From assembly GCA_028874765.1 (NCBI GenBank), contig JAPPIE010000113.1:3553-56937 (forward strand): a stretch of DNA of 53,385 nucleotides. The letters run 5' to 3'. The position numbers and the translations under genes are program-made. Under the pieces are notes generated by a model. That model made no database searches and was not told the DNA's origin. It saw only the letters and a list, made by a program, of their open reading frames with translations. Source of the DNA: Gemmatimonadota bacterium. Its GTDB lineage: Bacteria > Latescibacterota > UBA2968. Of this stretch, positions 41,067-49,304 are shown piece after piece; the stretch's first letter is position 1; every line of letters starts with the position of its first letter.

Positions 41067-43912
41067 GCCGCGCTCACTTTGTCAAACCAGCTTTTGATGG
41101 TTTGTAATAAATGGTCCGGTGCCCGAAACGCCCGATGTTGAACTGGGAGTGCTTCGAGAAAGGCCCGCCCGTAAAAGGTGGATAAAACCCGACTGTCGAA
41201 GACGATGACAATACCTCTGTCGGATTTGTTGCGTATCAGGCGGCCAAAACCCTGGCGGAATTTGAGAATGGCTTCGGGGACAGAATAGTATAAAAATGGA
41301 TTTTTGCCCTGTTTTTCGAGCTCTTCCATGTGCGCTGCAATAAGGGGTTCAGATGGCACGGCAAAAGGCAGGCGAATAATGCCCAGTATTTCGAGGGCTT
41401 CGCCGGGGATATCTACCCCTTCCCAGAAACTGTCGGTGCCAAGCAACATTGCGCGTCGGTGGGTCTTAAAGCGATCGGTAATGCTGCCGCGCGCACCGTC
41501 TATCCCCTGTCCCAGGAGTAAGATGCCATCGGACGATAGATCGTTTTTGAGTGCGTCATAAGATTGGTTGAGCATGCTGTAAGACGTAAATAATGCCAGC
41601 GTGCCCCGTCCGATTTCGCGTGCGAGATGGCGTAATAAATCGTCAACGGCGCGTTGAAAATGAGGAGATTTGGGCGATGGCATAAATTGAGGTACGCAAA
41701 CGAGGGCTTGTAAATCGTAGTCAAAGGGCGAACCCAGACAACTCGTTTGCACGCGCTCATCGGGCATGGTATCGAGCCCCATGCGCTGAAGAAAGTAGAT
41801 GAGTTTGCCGCGAATGCCCAGAGTAGCCGATGTGAAGACGATGGTGCGCATTTTGTCGTAGAGTGCGTCGCGCAATACATCGGCGACATGCAAGGGCGCG
41901 GAAAACAGGCGCGTGTCACTGCTGTTTTCTCGGGTTGGCAATTCAAACCAGTAAACACATTGTTCGTCTTCGGGATGGGTCAAGTGATTGAGGGTTGCGA
42001 GCAGGTCGCTGCATTCTTGTGCGCGTCCGTCGAGTTCACTGACGAGTTCGTCCTGGTTGGGAAAGGTGTCGTCGGGCAAGTCTTTGAGCCAATCGCACAG
42101 ATTTTTTAAGCTGTTATTGAGTTCTGTGATCGATTCGGCAAATTCTTCAAGGCTTTCGCCAACCGCATCAAACGTATTTTCACCCGGTCGATAGCGCTCT
42201 TTTGGCGTATAGTTAAATTTGCGGCTGCCCTGTTTGCCGTACAAAAATTCCGTGAGGTCTTGAAAAAAGGTCTGCGCTTTGAGATAGATGTCTTCGGCGG
42301 CGTTTACGGCCCGTCCAATGCCTTTGTCAAAGGTGGCGAAGATATTGTCTTTGAGATCGGCTACACCGATCCAGTGGCGCAATGCAGGCAGGGTGCCTGT
42401 GCTTTGAAAGCCCGGACTGCGCAGTTGATCAGAAAAATTTTTGATGTGCCATATATTGAGTTCGCGTCCCAAATATTGTGCGGCAATTTTTTCGATGTTG
42501 TGGGCTTCGTCCAGGATGAGGTCTTCGTATTCGCCCAGCACGGCATTTTCCGAGACGATGTCGGAAAAGAGCAGGGAGTGATTGACAACCACGATATGTG
42601 CTTTTTGGGCAGAGCGGCGCACGGTGTTGGCAAAACACTGCCCGTTGGTGCGACACTTTTGCGATCGGCAATATCCCGAGTCGGAACACACTTTTGCCCA
42701 CAGGCCAGCATGGCGACGCATATCAAAGCCATTGTTTTCCGAAATGTCGCCCGTTTGCGTTTGCTCTGCCCATATAACGAGAGATAAAGCTCCTTCGCGC
42801 TCGTCTTCGGTAAAGAAGGTATCGATATTGGCGAGTGCTGCGTGCCACCGATTGAGGCATATATAGTTGCTGCGACCTTTGAGCAGGACATAGTTGAAGG
42901 GTACATTCAGGGCGCGTTCGAGGTGGGGCAGGTCTTTGAAGAACAATTGTTCCTGAAGATTTTTGGTGTTGGTGGAAACAATAATGCGGCGGCCATTTTG
43001 TGCGGCGTGGTGAATGGCCGGGGTGAGATAGGCCATGGATTTGCCCACGCCTGTGCCCGCTTCGGCGACGAGAAGATGGTTGTTGTTGAAGGCGTTGGCA
43101 ATGGCGCGCACCATTTCGATCTGTTCGGCGCGCACTTCATATCCTTCGGTTTGGCGGTCAAAGGTGCCACCGGATTCAAACAAGGTGCAGAGCATGTCGA
43201 TGTCGAGAGGCGCGTGGTCCTCTGTTTCCGTTCGGGTTTCTTCGCCGCCCACGTTGGATAGGGGGAGGCCATCTGCCCCGCCACCGCGAATGCGGTTCAT
43301 AAATTCGCTTTTGACCGCTTCGTTACCCAGATCGACAAAGATGTTGAGCAGGGGGCTATTTGTGCCTTGCAAAAGCCGCAGTATGTTTTGTTTGTTTTGC
43401 AATGAGGTTTCGCGCAAGACCTCGACGACGCTCGAGTATATGCCCGCGAGTTGCTCGGCATCGCCAAGTGCTTTGTGCGCTGATTGGGATTCGACTTCAA
43501 AATAGTCTGAAAGTGTGTTCGCCCGATGATCGGATAAACTGGGCAAGGCAATCCGGGCGAGGTCGCGCACGCTGTGTATGTTGTTGCCAAAGGGCAGGCC
43601 AGAGGCTTCAGATAAAAAGCGAGTTTCAAATTGACCCTGGTGTACGATGAGAGGCTGGTCGCCTGCAAATGTCATAAAGTTTTCGATTGCTGCGTTGATG
43701 CGGGGGGCGTTTTTCAGGTCTTTGAATGCTATACCCGTCAGGCGCGTTGTTTCTGCGGGCACACCCATTTTCGGACGCACATAAGTCTGAAAGCGGTCGG
43801 CAATTTCGCCATCTTTGACTTTGACAGCACCGATTTCGATTATTTCGGCTTCTTTCGGGTTCAGACCCGTGGTTTCGAGGTCGAGGGTTATGAAGGTGTG
43901 GAGGGTGGACAT
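41063..43912 (-). CDS. dinG: DnaQ-like exonuclease fused to DinG-type helicase
   Basis: 949 residues from ATG 43912, the last in-frame start before the exonuclease fold; an upstream extension of 42 codons is poor in conserved text. The N-terminal DEDDh exonuclease (residues 1-165) has DLETTGLNP (D11, E13) and the closing SAHKALGDAEQLAG (H146, D151). The XPD/DinG helicase follows: Walker A EAGTGVGKS (K291), four Cys of an iron-sulfur cluster (CSDSGYCRSQKCRTNGQC), DEAH in LILDEAHNIEKI, and motif VI QGFGRLIRNKSDRG-like. It probably unwinds R-loops or damaged DNA and trims 3' ends. It is translationally coupled with the RelA/SpoT homolog. Confidence 0.93.
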   Translation of the reverse strand: MSTLHTFITLDLETTGLNPKEAEIIEIGAVKVKDGEIADRFQTYVRPKMGVPAETTRLTGIAFKDLKNAPRINAAIENFMTFAGDQPLIVHQGQFETRFLSEASGLPFGNNIHSVRDLARIALPSLSDHRANTLSDYFEVESQSAHKALGDAEQLAGIYSSVVEVLRETSLQNKQNILRLLQGTNSPLLNIFVDLGNEAVKSEFMNRIRGGGADGLPLSNVGGEETRTETEDHAPLDIDMLCTLFESGGTFDRQTEGYEVRAEQIEMVRAIANAFNNNHLLVAEAGTGVGKSMAYLTPAIHHAAQNGRRIIVSTNTKNLQEQLFFKDLPHLERALNVPFNYVLLKGRSNYICLNRWHAALANIDTFFTEDEREGALSLVIWAEQTQTGDISENNGFDMRRHAGLWAKVCSDSGYCRSQKCRTNGQCFANTVRRSAQKAHIVVVNHSLLFSDIVSENAVLGEYEDLILDEAHNIEKIAAQYLGRELNIWHIKNFSDQLRSPGFQSTGTLPALRHWIGVADLKDNIFATFDKGIGRAVNAAEDIYLKAQTFFQDLTEFLYGKQGSRKFNYTPKERYRPGENTFDAVGESLEEFAESITELNNSLKNLCDWLKDLPDDTFPNQDELVSELDGRAQECSDLLATLNHLTHPEDEQCVYWFELPTRENSSDTRLFSAPLHVADVLRDALYDKMRTIVFTSATLGIRGKLIYFLQRMGLDTMPDERVQTSCLGSPFDYDLQALVCVPQFMPSPKSPHFQRAVDDLLRHLAREIGRGTLALFTSYSMLNQSYDALKNDLSSDGILLLGQGIDGARGSITDRFKTHRRAMLLGTDSFWEGVDIPGEALEILGIIRLPFAVPSEPLIAAHMEELEKQGKNPFLYYSVPEAILKFRQGFGRLIRNKSDRGIVIVFDSRVLSTFYGRAFLEALPVQHRAFRAPDHLLQTIKSWFDKVSAA

Positions 43913-43943
43913 AAAAAATAAAAAAATCCTGGATGCTTTGAGT

Positions 43944-43972
43944 TTGACTGTTTGAGTTCTGTGCAGTATCAT
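43944..43972 (+). promoter_or_regulatory. Sigma-70-type promoter of the oxidoreductase operon, with leader hairpin
   Basis: TTGACT (43944-43949), a 17-base spacer and TATCAT (43967-43972). Directly downstream, GCCGACCGG (43977-43985) and CCGATCGGC (43996-44004) form an imperfect hairpin at the expected 5' end of the transcript. No T-run follows, so it is not a terminator on this strand. Confidence 0.5.
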
Positions 43973-44081
43973 AAATGCCGACCGGTTTTGATTTTCCGAT
44001 CGGCTCTTGCATGGCGGCAATTTGATATGGTTTAACATACATTACAAAGCCCTGAATTTCAAGGGTTATTGTGGAGGTGAT

Positions 44082-45098
44082 ATGAAAGCGTCTGTCTATC
44101 TGGGATCCGAGCAGGTTGAATTGCGCGATATTGCGGAACCCAAACCGGGTGATGATGAGGTGCTTATCAAGGTGGCGCGGGCGGGTTTATGCGGCACGGA
44201 TTTGCATGTTTATCAGGGTCACATGGATCAGCGGGTGCAAATTCCTCTGGTGATGGGGCACGAGATGTGCGGTGAAATTGTCTATGTTCCTAAAGATGCC
44301 GGGTTTAAGGTGGGGGATCGCGTGGTGGTTGAACCCACGGTGGCATGTGGGGCGTGTGCGGCTTGCCGGCGGGGTCATCGGCATATTTGTCAGAATCTGA
44401 ATTTTTTGGGTATTGACTCTGCGGGGGCATTTCAGGCTTTTTGGAATGCACCACTCAATCGTCTGCATCGCGTACCCGATGCACTGGACGATGATGCCGG
44501 CGCGCTTATCGAACCGCTTGCAGTCGCTGTCCACGATGTTCGACGCGCAAAAGTGGAATTGGGCGACCGCGCGGTTGTGATTGGCGGCGGCCCGATTGGG
44601 ATACTAATTGCAATGGCGGCGCGATTGGATGGGGCCGAGGTTGTGGTTTCCGAAGTGAATCCCTTTCGTTTGGCAAAGGCGAGGGCATTGGGCTTTGAGA
44701 TTGTGAATCCATTGGAAACAGATCTTCTCGCCTATACAGAAGATTGGACCGAGGGTGCGGGCGCAGACCTCGTGTTTGAGGTTAGCGGTAGTGCGCCCGG
44801 TGCAAAGGTCATGACGGAGTTGGCACGGGTTCGTGGAACTATTGTGCTGGTTGGAGTACACGCTGAACCGCCGCCTGTGGATTTACAGCGGTTTTTTTGG
44901 CGGGAATTGCATCTGGTGGGGTGTCGCGTGTACGAACCCATAGATTTTGAGCGGGCAATTCGGTTGGCGGCATCTGGCGCGGTTGATGTAAAAGCACTGA
45001 TTACAGATACGCTGCCACTGGATGATGCGGCAAAAGGGTTTGAACAGATGGTGGCGGGTGGCGAGGTGATGAAGGTGCTTTTGGACTGTCAGGCGTAA
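44082..45098 (+). CDS. Zinc-dependent alcohol/polyol dehydrogenase
   Basis: 338 residues, medium-chain dehydrogenase. Catalytic zinc ligands are Cys in GLCGTDLHVYQGH and His in MGHEMCGEIV; the structural zinc is held by CGACAACRRGHRHIC. The nucleotide-binding motif is VIGGGPIGIL. By look it belongs to the threonine/sorbitol/galactitol dehydrogenase group. ATG 44082 is chosen because GGAGG ends five bases before it; the long upstream frame has no such site. It leads a three-gene operon with an SDR and an aldo/keto reductase, suggesting catabolism of a sugar, uronate or polyol. Confidence 0.92.
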   Translation: MKASVYLGSEQVELRDIAEPKPGDDEVLIKVARAGLCGTDLHVYQGHMDQRVQIPLVMGHEMCGEIVYVPKDAGFKVGDRVVVEPTVACGACAACRRGHRHICQNLNFLGIDSAGAFQAFWNAPLNRLHRVPDALDDDAGALIEPLAVAVHDVRRAKVELGDRAVVIGGGPIGILIAMAARLDGAEVVVSEVNPFRLAKARALGFEIVNPLETDLLAYTEDWTEGAGADLVFEVSGSAPGAKVMTELARVRGTIVLVGVHAEPPPVDLQRFFWRELHLVGCRVYEPIDFERAIRLAASGAVDVKALITDTLPLDDAAKGFEQMVAGGEVMKVLLDCQA

Positions 45099-45109
45099 TA
45101 GGGGTTATT

Positions 45110-45877
45110 ATGGGAATTTTAGATAAGTTTGATTTGAGTGGTAAGACTGCACTGGTGACGGGGTGCCGGCGCGGTATTGGCCGCGCCTTTGCCCAGGGGC
45201 TGGCCGAGGCAGGTGCCGATATTGTAGGGGTGAGCGCATCGCTGGCATCGGGTAGTGAGGTGGAAGGAGATGTCGCGGCATTGGGCCGCAGTTTTCGCCC
45301 TTATGCATGTGATTTTTCTGATCGAGATGCTTTGTGGGCTTTTATAAAACAGGTGAAAGCAGATGTTGCTCAGATCGATATATTGGTGAATAATGCGGGC
45401 ACAATTTTGCGGGAACCCGCGGCGGATCATCCGGATGAATACTGGGATAGGGTGATTGAAGTAAATTTGAACGCGCAATTTGTTCTCGCGCGCGAGTTTG
45501 GCAAAGAGATGGTGGCGCGCGGGTATGGTAAAATTGTTTTTACAGCGTCTTTGCTGAGTTTTCAGGGGGGTATTACCGTTCCGGGTTATGCTGCGGCTAA
45601 AGGCGGTATTGCGACTTTGACGATGGCACTTTCGAATGAGTGGGCAGGCGAGGGGGTGAATGTCAATGCTATTGCGCCGGGTTATATTGCAACGGATAAT
45701 ACCGAAGCCCTGCGCAGTGACTCTGTCCGTTCCGAGCAAATTTTGGCGCGCATTCCCCAGGGACGATGGGGGCAGCCAGATGATCTGAAAGGCGCGTGTG
45801 TGTTTTTGTGTTCAGATGCAGCCAATTATGTCAATGGTGCGATTTTGACTGTGGATGGTGGATGGATGGGGCGGTGA
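45110..45877 (+). CDS. KduD-like short-chain dehydrogenase
   Basis: 255 residues. SDR fold with VTGCRRGIGRAFA, NNAGTILREPAADHP and a YAAAKGG active site; the C-terminal APGYIATDNTEALRSDSVRS and QGRWGQPDDLKGACVFLCSD are the signature of the 2-deoxy-D-gluconate 3-dehydrogenase (KduD) group. KduD acts in pectin and uronate degradation. It lies 11 bases after the zinc dehydrogenase and 29 bases ahead of the aldo/keto reductase. The operon context agrees with uronate or related sugar-acid catabolism, but the substrate is not proven. Confidence 0.9.
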   Translation: MGILDKFDLSGKTALVTGCRRGIGRAFAQGLAEAGADIVGVSASLASGSEVEGDVAALGRSFRPYACDFSDRDALWAFIKQVKADVAQIDILVNNAGTILREPAADHPDEYWDRVIEVNLNAQFVLAREFGKEMVARGYGKIVFTASLLSFQGGITVPGYAAAKGGIATLTMALSNEWAGEGVNVNAIAPGYIATDNTEALRSDSVRSEQILARIPQGRWGQPDDLKGACVFLCSDAANYVNGAILTVDGGWMGR

Positions 45878-45906
45878 TTAAGCAATATTTTAACCGGAGG
45901 TTTGAT

Positions 45907-46890
45907 ATGGAATACAGGCCGTTTGGAAAGACCGGATTGGATGTTTCGGCGATTGGGTTTGGGTGCTGGGAACTCGGTGGGAATTATGGTTATTTTGATG
46001 AGGGCGAAGTGATTGCGGGTATTCACAAGGCACTGGATTTGGGGATTAATTGCTTTGATACGGCCGAGGGCTATGGAAAGGGAAAATCAGAGGCTTTGCT
46101 CGCGCGCGGTCTGGGGAATCGACGCAGGGATGTGATTGTGGTGACAAAGGTCGGTATTGGATATGCGGATTCGGGACGGGAAAAGGGGCGCGACAGCCGC
46201 AGGGAGCGGATTATGGCGTCGGTAGAGAATAGTTTGCGGTTTTTGAATACGGATTATATCGATGTCTATTTAATTCACTGGCCAGATCGGTACACACCTT
46301 TTGAAGAGCCTATGCAGGTGCTGGAAGATTTGATTCAGCAGGGGAAGGTGCGTTTTGGAGGCGTATCGAATTTCAAGGCCGAAGAGATCGATGCGTGCAT
46401 GAAGACGCGGCGGGTAGATGTGGGGCAATACGGCTATCACATGTTTGATCGGCGCATGGAGAGGGATGTTTTTCCCTATTGCGAAACGCACGGTATTGGG
46501 ATGATGGGATATGGATCTCTGGCGCATGGGTTGCTCGCCGGAGCATTTGATGAGAATACGACATTTGAGACAGAAGATTGGCGCTCTAAGGGCGGGTTGT
46601 TTAATATGCCTTTGTTTACAGAGGAGAATTTTCCGCGCAATTTGAAGGTGGTGGAAGCGTTAAAACAGATGGCTGCGGAACGCGGTACAGCTATATATCA
46701 TCTCGCGCTGGCGTGGGTGTTGTCCAATCCCGTTATTAGCACTGCACTGGTTGGCGTGCGAAAACCCGAAGAGGTGGTGTCGAATATGGGCGCATTGGAG
46801 GTGGTGTTATCCGAAGACGATAAGTGCGCTATTGATGCGATATTTGAGAATTACGGGGTGGATACGCGCCCGGATATTTGGGTGGAATAA
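45907..46890 (+). CDS. Aldo/keto reductase
   Basis: 327 residues from ATG 45907, with GGAGG six bases upstream. The TIM-barrel AKR signature is present: GFGCWELGG, catalytic Asp/Tyr in FDTAEGYGKGKSE, Lys in VVTKVG and His in VYLIHWPD. The C-terminal NPVISTALVGVRKPEEVVSN binds NADPH. This branch often acts on sugars or L-glyceraldehyde-like aldehydes. Third gene of the dehydrogenase operon. Confidence 0.92.
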   Translation: MEYRPFGKTGLDVSAIGFGCWELGGNYGYFDEGEVIAGIHKALDLGINCFDTAEGYGKGKSEALLARGLGNRRRDVIVVTKVGIGYADSGREKGRDSRRERIMASVENSLRFLNTDYIDVYLIHWPDRYTPFEEPMQVLEDLIQQGKVRFGGVSNFKAEEIDACMKTRRVDVGQYGYHMFDRRMERDVFPYCETHGIGMMGYGSLAHGLLAGAFDENTTFETEDWRSKGGLFNMPLFTEENFPRNLKVVEALKQMAAERGTAIYHLALAWVLSNPVISTALVGVRKPEEVVSNMGALEVVLSEDDKCAIDAIFENYGVDTRPDIWVE

Positions 46891-46930
46891 GCCAAAGGGA
46901 CGAAAAAAATAGGGAATGGGCAATCTATAC

Positions 46931-46960
46931 TTGACAAATCAAAGCATGCTGGACTATAAT
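46931..46960 (+). promoter_or_regulatory. Consensus sigma-70 promoter of the HU gene
   Basis: TTGACA (46931-46936) and TATAAT (46955-46960), both perfect consensus, separated by 18 bases. The leader of about 70 bases ends at the HU start 47037. A high-expression promoter fits an abundant nucleoid protein. Confidence 0.8.
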
Positions 46961-47036
46961 TAGGGTATAGCCTTTGACCTATCTGCCTGGGGCATTAGGT
47001 TTGAGATTATAACCATTTTCACAAAGGGAGAGAATT

Positions 47037-47354
47037 ATGTCGCAAGCTGTAACAAAACGATGGAGTAAAGCCCAGATTGTAAGCGCGATCGCAGAAAGCA
47101 CTGGTCTGAGCAAAAAGGATGTGGGTAGCGTTCTCGATGGGTTGGACAGTGCCATTGAAAGCCATGTCACAGCAGGTTCTGTCGGCGAATTTGTGTTGCC
47201 TGGTCTGCTCAAAATCAAAAGGGTCGAAAAACCGGCCCGCGCAGAACGAGAGGGCGTCAATCCATTCACTGGCGAAAAAATAACAATTGCAGCCAAACCC
47301 GCTTCGCAGGGTATAAGAATTTCAGCTCTTAAAAAACTGAAAGACATGGTTTAG
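47037..47354 (+). CDS. HU-family DNA-binding protein
   Basis: 105 residues. HU/IHF proteins bend and package DNA. The N-terminal helical region (WSKAQIVSAIAESTGLSKKDVGSVLDGL) and the DNA-binding arm with KIKRVEKPARAEREGVNPFTGE are typical; the Pro in NPF is the intercalating residue. It has its own promoter and terminator and is not in an operon. ATG 47037 follows GGGAGAG. A related paralogue may exist outside the window. Confidence 0.94.
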   Translation: MSQAVTKRWSKAQIVSAIAESTGLSKKDVGSVLDGLDSAIESHVTAGSVGEFVLPGLLKIKRVEKPARAEREGVNPFTGEKITIAAKPASQGIRISALKKLKDMV

Positions 47355-47382
47355 CAATTGCCGCATTGTAGGGAACTATCGT

Positions 47383-47420
47383 AAAGCCCAGCCTTTTAAG
47401 GTTGGGCTTTTTTATTTTTA
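47383..47420 (+). terminator. Intrinsic terminator of the HU gene
   Basis: AAAGCCCAGCC / GGTTGGGCTTT stem around TTTTAA, with one G-T pair, then TTTTATTTTTA. About 28 bases after the HU stop. Confidence 0.88.
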
Positions 47421-47523
47421 TAATCACTTTGGGTATATTTTGTGGGACTGGACAAAAGACCGCGAAATGATTACTTTCAAAGTTGAAACTAAAAAGCGAT
47501 AATCCAATCGCCAAGGAGGCAAA

Positions 47524-48462
47524 ATGCGGCGGTATATTATGGGAGTATGCTTGATCGTATTTGGGGTGTTATCTTGCATGGTTGATACAACTGAGGCCAT
47601 TGAGGTCGTTCTCAAATCGGGTCGCGTTGTGCGAGGCGATTTGATTCGAGAGACTGCAACTTCTATTACGCTTCAGCTATCTTCCAGCCGGATCGAAATT
47701 TCCAAGTTGAGTATCAAGACGATTGATGGACGTTCTCCGTTTGAACAGCGCAGATCTCGCGCGGCAGTATCTTCCGATAGTACAGGTCAAATGGAGGTGC
47801 AAATTCCCGCAGGCCATTTTCTCATGGGAGATACCCGAGATAAAAACGCACCTGTACACAAGGTTTATCTCGATTCCTACTGGGTTGATACACGCGAAGT
47901 CACCAATGCTCAGTACCGCGAATTTGTGACGAGCACAGGGCATGCGGCTCCCCGGTATTGGGGCGAGGCCAAATACAATAATCCCGACCAACCCGTTGTG
48001 GGTGTTTCGTGGGATGACGCCGATGCCTATTGTTCCTGGAAGGGCAAACGACTGCCCACTGAAGCGGAGTGGGAACGCGCAGCACGGGGGGCACAAAGCC
48101 GTCTTTATCCCTGGGGGGACCGTTTTGATGTCACGCGAACAAATACTCGGGAGACTCGAAACCGGCGCCCATTGCCTGTGGGGACCTTTCCCGAAGGTGC
48201 TACCAGTGAAGGGTTACTCGATATGTCGGGCAATGTATGGGAATGGTGTTGGGATTGGTTTGACGAAGGATATTACCGCGTCTCTCCGCTCCACAATCCC
48301 ACAGGCCCGGAGGCAGGAAAAAAGCGCGTTATAAGGGGCGGGGGCTGGAGTGCCCCCCATATTCATATGGCCCGACGGCGGGGCGAAAAGCCCGATAAAA
48401 CCTATCCTTCTCTGGGTTTTCGGTGCGCCAGATCGGATACTGAGGCACAGGCGAAACAGTGA
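47524..48462 (+). CDS. Exported SUMF1/FGE-sulfatase-domain protein
   Basis: 312 residues. A signal sequence (RRYIMGVCLIVFGVLSC) may end in a lipidated Cys18. Residues about 25-70 form a small beta domain (EVVLKSGRVVRGDLIRETA). The SUMF1/formylglycine-generating-enzyme-like domain spans about 90-305: IPAGHFLMGDTRDKNAPVHKV, VTNAQYREFV, RLPTEAEWERAARG, YPWGDRFD, DMSGNVWEWCWDWFDEGYY, RVIRGGGW and LGFRCA. The copper-binding Cys pair of true FGE is absent in the stretch after GGGW, so it is unlikely to activate the sulfatase at the window start. It could bind ligands or regulate. AAGGAGG precedes ATG 47524. Confidence 0.88.
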   Translation: MRRYIMGVCLIVFGVLSCMVDTTEAIEVVLKSGRVVRGDLIRETATSITLQLSSSRIEISKLSIKTIDGRSPFEQRRSRAAVSSDSTGQMEVQIPAGHFLMGDTRDKNAPVHKVYLDSYWVDTREVTNAQYREFVTSTGHAAPRYWGEAKYNNPDQPVVGVSWDDADAYCSWKGKRLPTEAEWERAARGAQSRLYPWGDRFDVTRTNTRETRNRRPLPVGTFPEGATSEGLLDMSGNVWEWCWDWFDEGYYRVSPLHNPTGPEAGKKRVIRGGGWSAPHIHMARRRGEKPDKTYPSLGFRCARSDTEAQAKQ

Positions 48463-48470
48463 ATGAAAAT

Positions 48471-48499
48471 AAAAAAGCCGCTGATTTAGCGGCTTTTTT
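48471..48499. terminator. Bidirectional intrinsic terminator
   Basis: Perfect 12-bp stem AAAAAAGCCGCT/AGCGGCTTTTTT with loop GATTT, between the convergent SUMF1-domain gene and the GroES-like gene. Runs of T follow on both strands. Confidence 0.92.
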
Positions 48500-48519
48500 C
48501 GTGATCATTTGCAAAACCA

Positions 48520-48939
48520 TTACAGGTCGAGGTCGTCCAAACCCTCCAGTTCATCCAATACCTCGTCTTCGCCTACTATGGTATTCGACTCTCGAATCAC
48601 TACCAGAATAGAAGCCTGGGGGACAATGAGATATTTTTCTCCTTCAAAAGAGATCTCCATCGCGGCTTTTTGTAAAAATAAGGCAAAATCTCCTTCCTCA
48701 ACTTGCAGGGGCAAATATCGCGTTTCTTTTGGCGTATTGCGCCAGGGTTCATCGTCTTCGGGCGTTTCTGGCAGTGGGAGACCAGGCCCTGTGGCCATAA
48801 TACGACCGCTCTGTACTTCCTCTTTTTCGACTACGGTTTGAGGCAAATAAAGCCCCACTTTGGTTCGTTCTTCCAAATCTTCCCGCTTGACCAAAACGCG
48901 GTCGCCAATAACGACGAGTTCTTTGTTTCCTATTTGCAT
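48520..48939 (-). CDS. GroES-like co-chaperonin family protein
   Basis: 139 residues. The Cpn10 fold is seen in VVIGDRVLVKREDLEERTKVGLYLP and EVQSGRIMATGPG, with SFEGEKYLIVPQASILVVI near the end. It is longer than GroES (about 97 residues) because of an insert (LPLPETPEDDEPWRNTPKET) and an acidic C-terminal tail (VGEDEVLDELEGLDDLDL). No groEL is adjacent. The family is a divergent stand-alone branch; whether it caps a chaperonin is not known. It may be monocistronic, ending at the bidirectional terminator. Confidence 0.85.
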   Translation of the reverse strand: MQIGNKELVVIGDRVLVKREDLEERTKVGLYLPQTVVEKEEVQSGRIMATGPGLPLPETPEDDEPWRNTPKETRYLPLQVEEGDFALFLQKAAMEISFEGEKYLIVPQASILVVIRESNTIVGEDEVLDELEGLDDLDL

Positions 48940-49054
48940 TGCATTTTCTCGCTTAATGAGTTTCGCATATATCCAAACAATTGTGTGTCAAACTTAAAAA
49001 ATTGTATCGCAGGTGTCAACTATTTAGAGAAAGAACAAATTCAATAATAAAATC

Positions 49055-49083
49055 TTGACAAATGGATGGATAAGGCATATTAT
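49055..49083 (+). promoter_or_regulatory. Sigma-70-type promoter of a short transcription unit
   Basis: TTGACA (49055-49060), exactly 17 bases, TATTAT (49078-49083). The transcript would start near 49090 and end at the terminator 49255-49289, just before holB. Confidence 0.7.
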
Positions 49084-49127
49084 TTTTCACCGTGTATGTG
49101 ATATACTTTTGATTGTGGAGCCGTTCC

Positions 49128-49223
49128 ATGTTGTTTTTTGTGCCAACAATGCCAATGCCAATGCCCGTCACTGTACGGGCTGCACATGTTGTACATTCCC
49201 ATTGTGAGCAGGAGCATGGATAG
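49128..49223 (+). CDS. Possible 31-residue peptide ORF (low confidence)
   Basis: ATG 49128 is preceded by GGAG at a seven-base distance. The peptide is MLFFVPTMPMPMPVTVRAAH continued by a His-rich end. The same stretch in another frame (GTG 49115, stop 49207) encodes a Cys-rich 30-mer ending CTGCTCCTFPL, without a good Shine-Dalgarno. Either frame, or neither, may be translated. The ~200-nt unit has its own promoter and terminator, so it may also be a regulatory RNA. Confidence 0.3.
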   Translation: MLFFVPTMPMPMPVTVRAAHVVHSHCEQEHG

Positions 49224-49254
49224 CGGATCATTTTAGTCGTTTGCATTATGAAAC

Positions 49255-49289
49255 AAAGCCGTTGGAATGTTCCGTTCCAGCGGCTTTTT
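49255..49289 (+). terminator. Intrinsic terminator upstream of holB
   Basis: AAAGCCGTTGGAA / TTCCAGCGGCTTT stem of 13 pairs with one G-T pair, loop TGTTCCG, then TTTTT. It ends 15 bases before the holB start. Confidence 0.82.
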
Positions 49290-49304
49290 ATGTGAGAGGC
49301 GATA

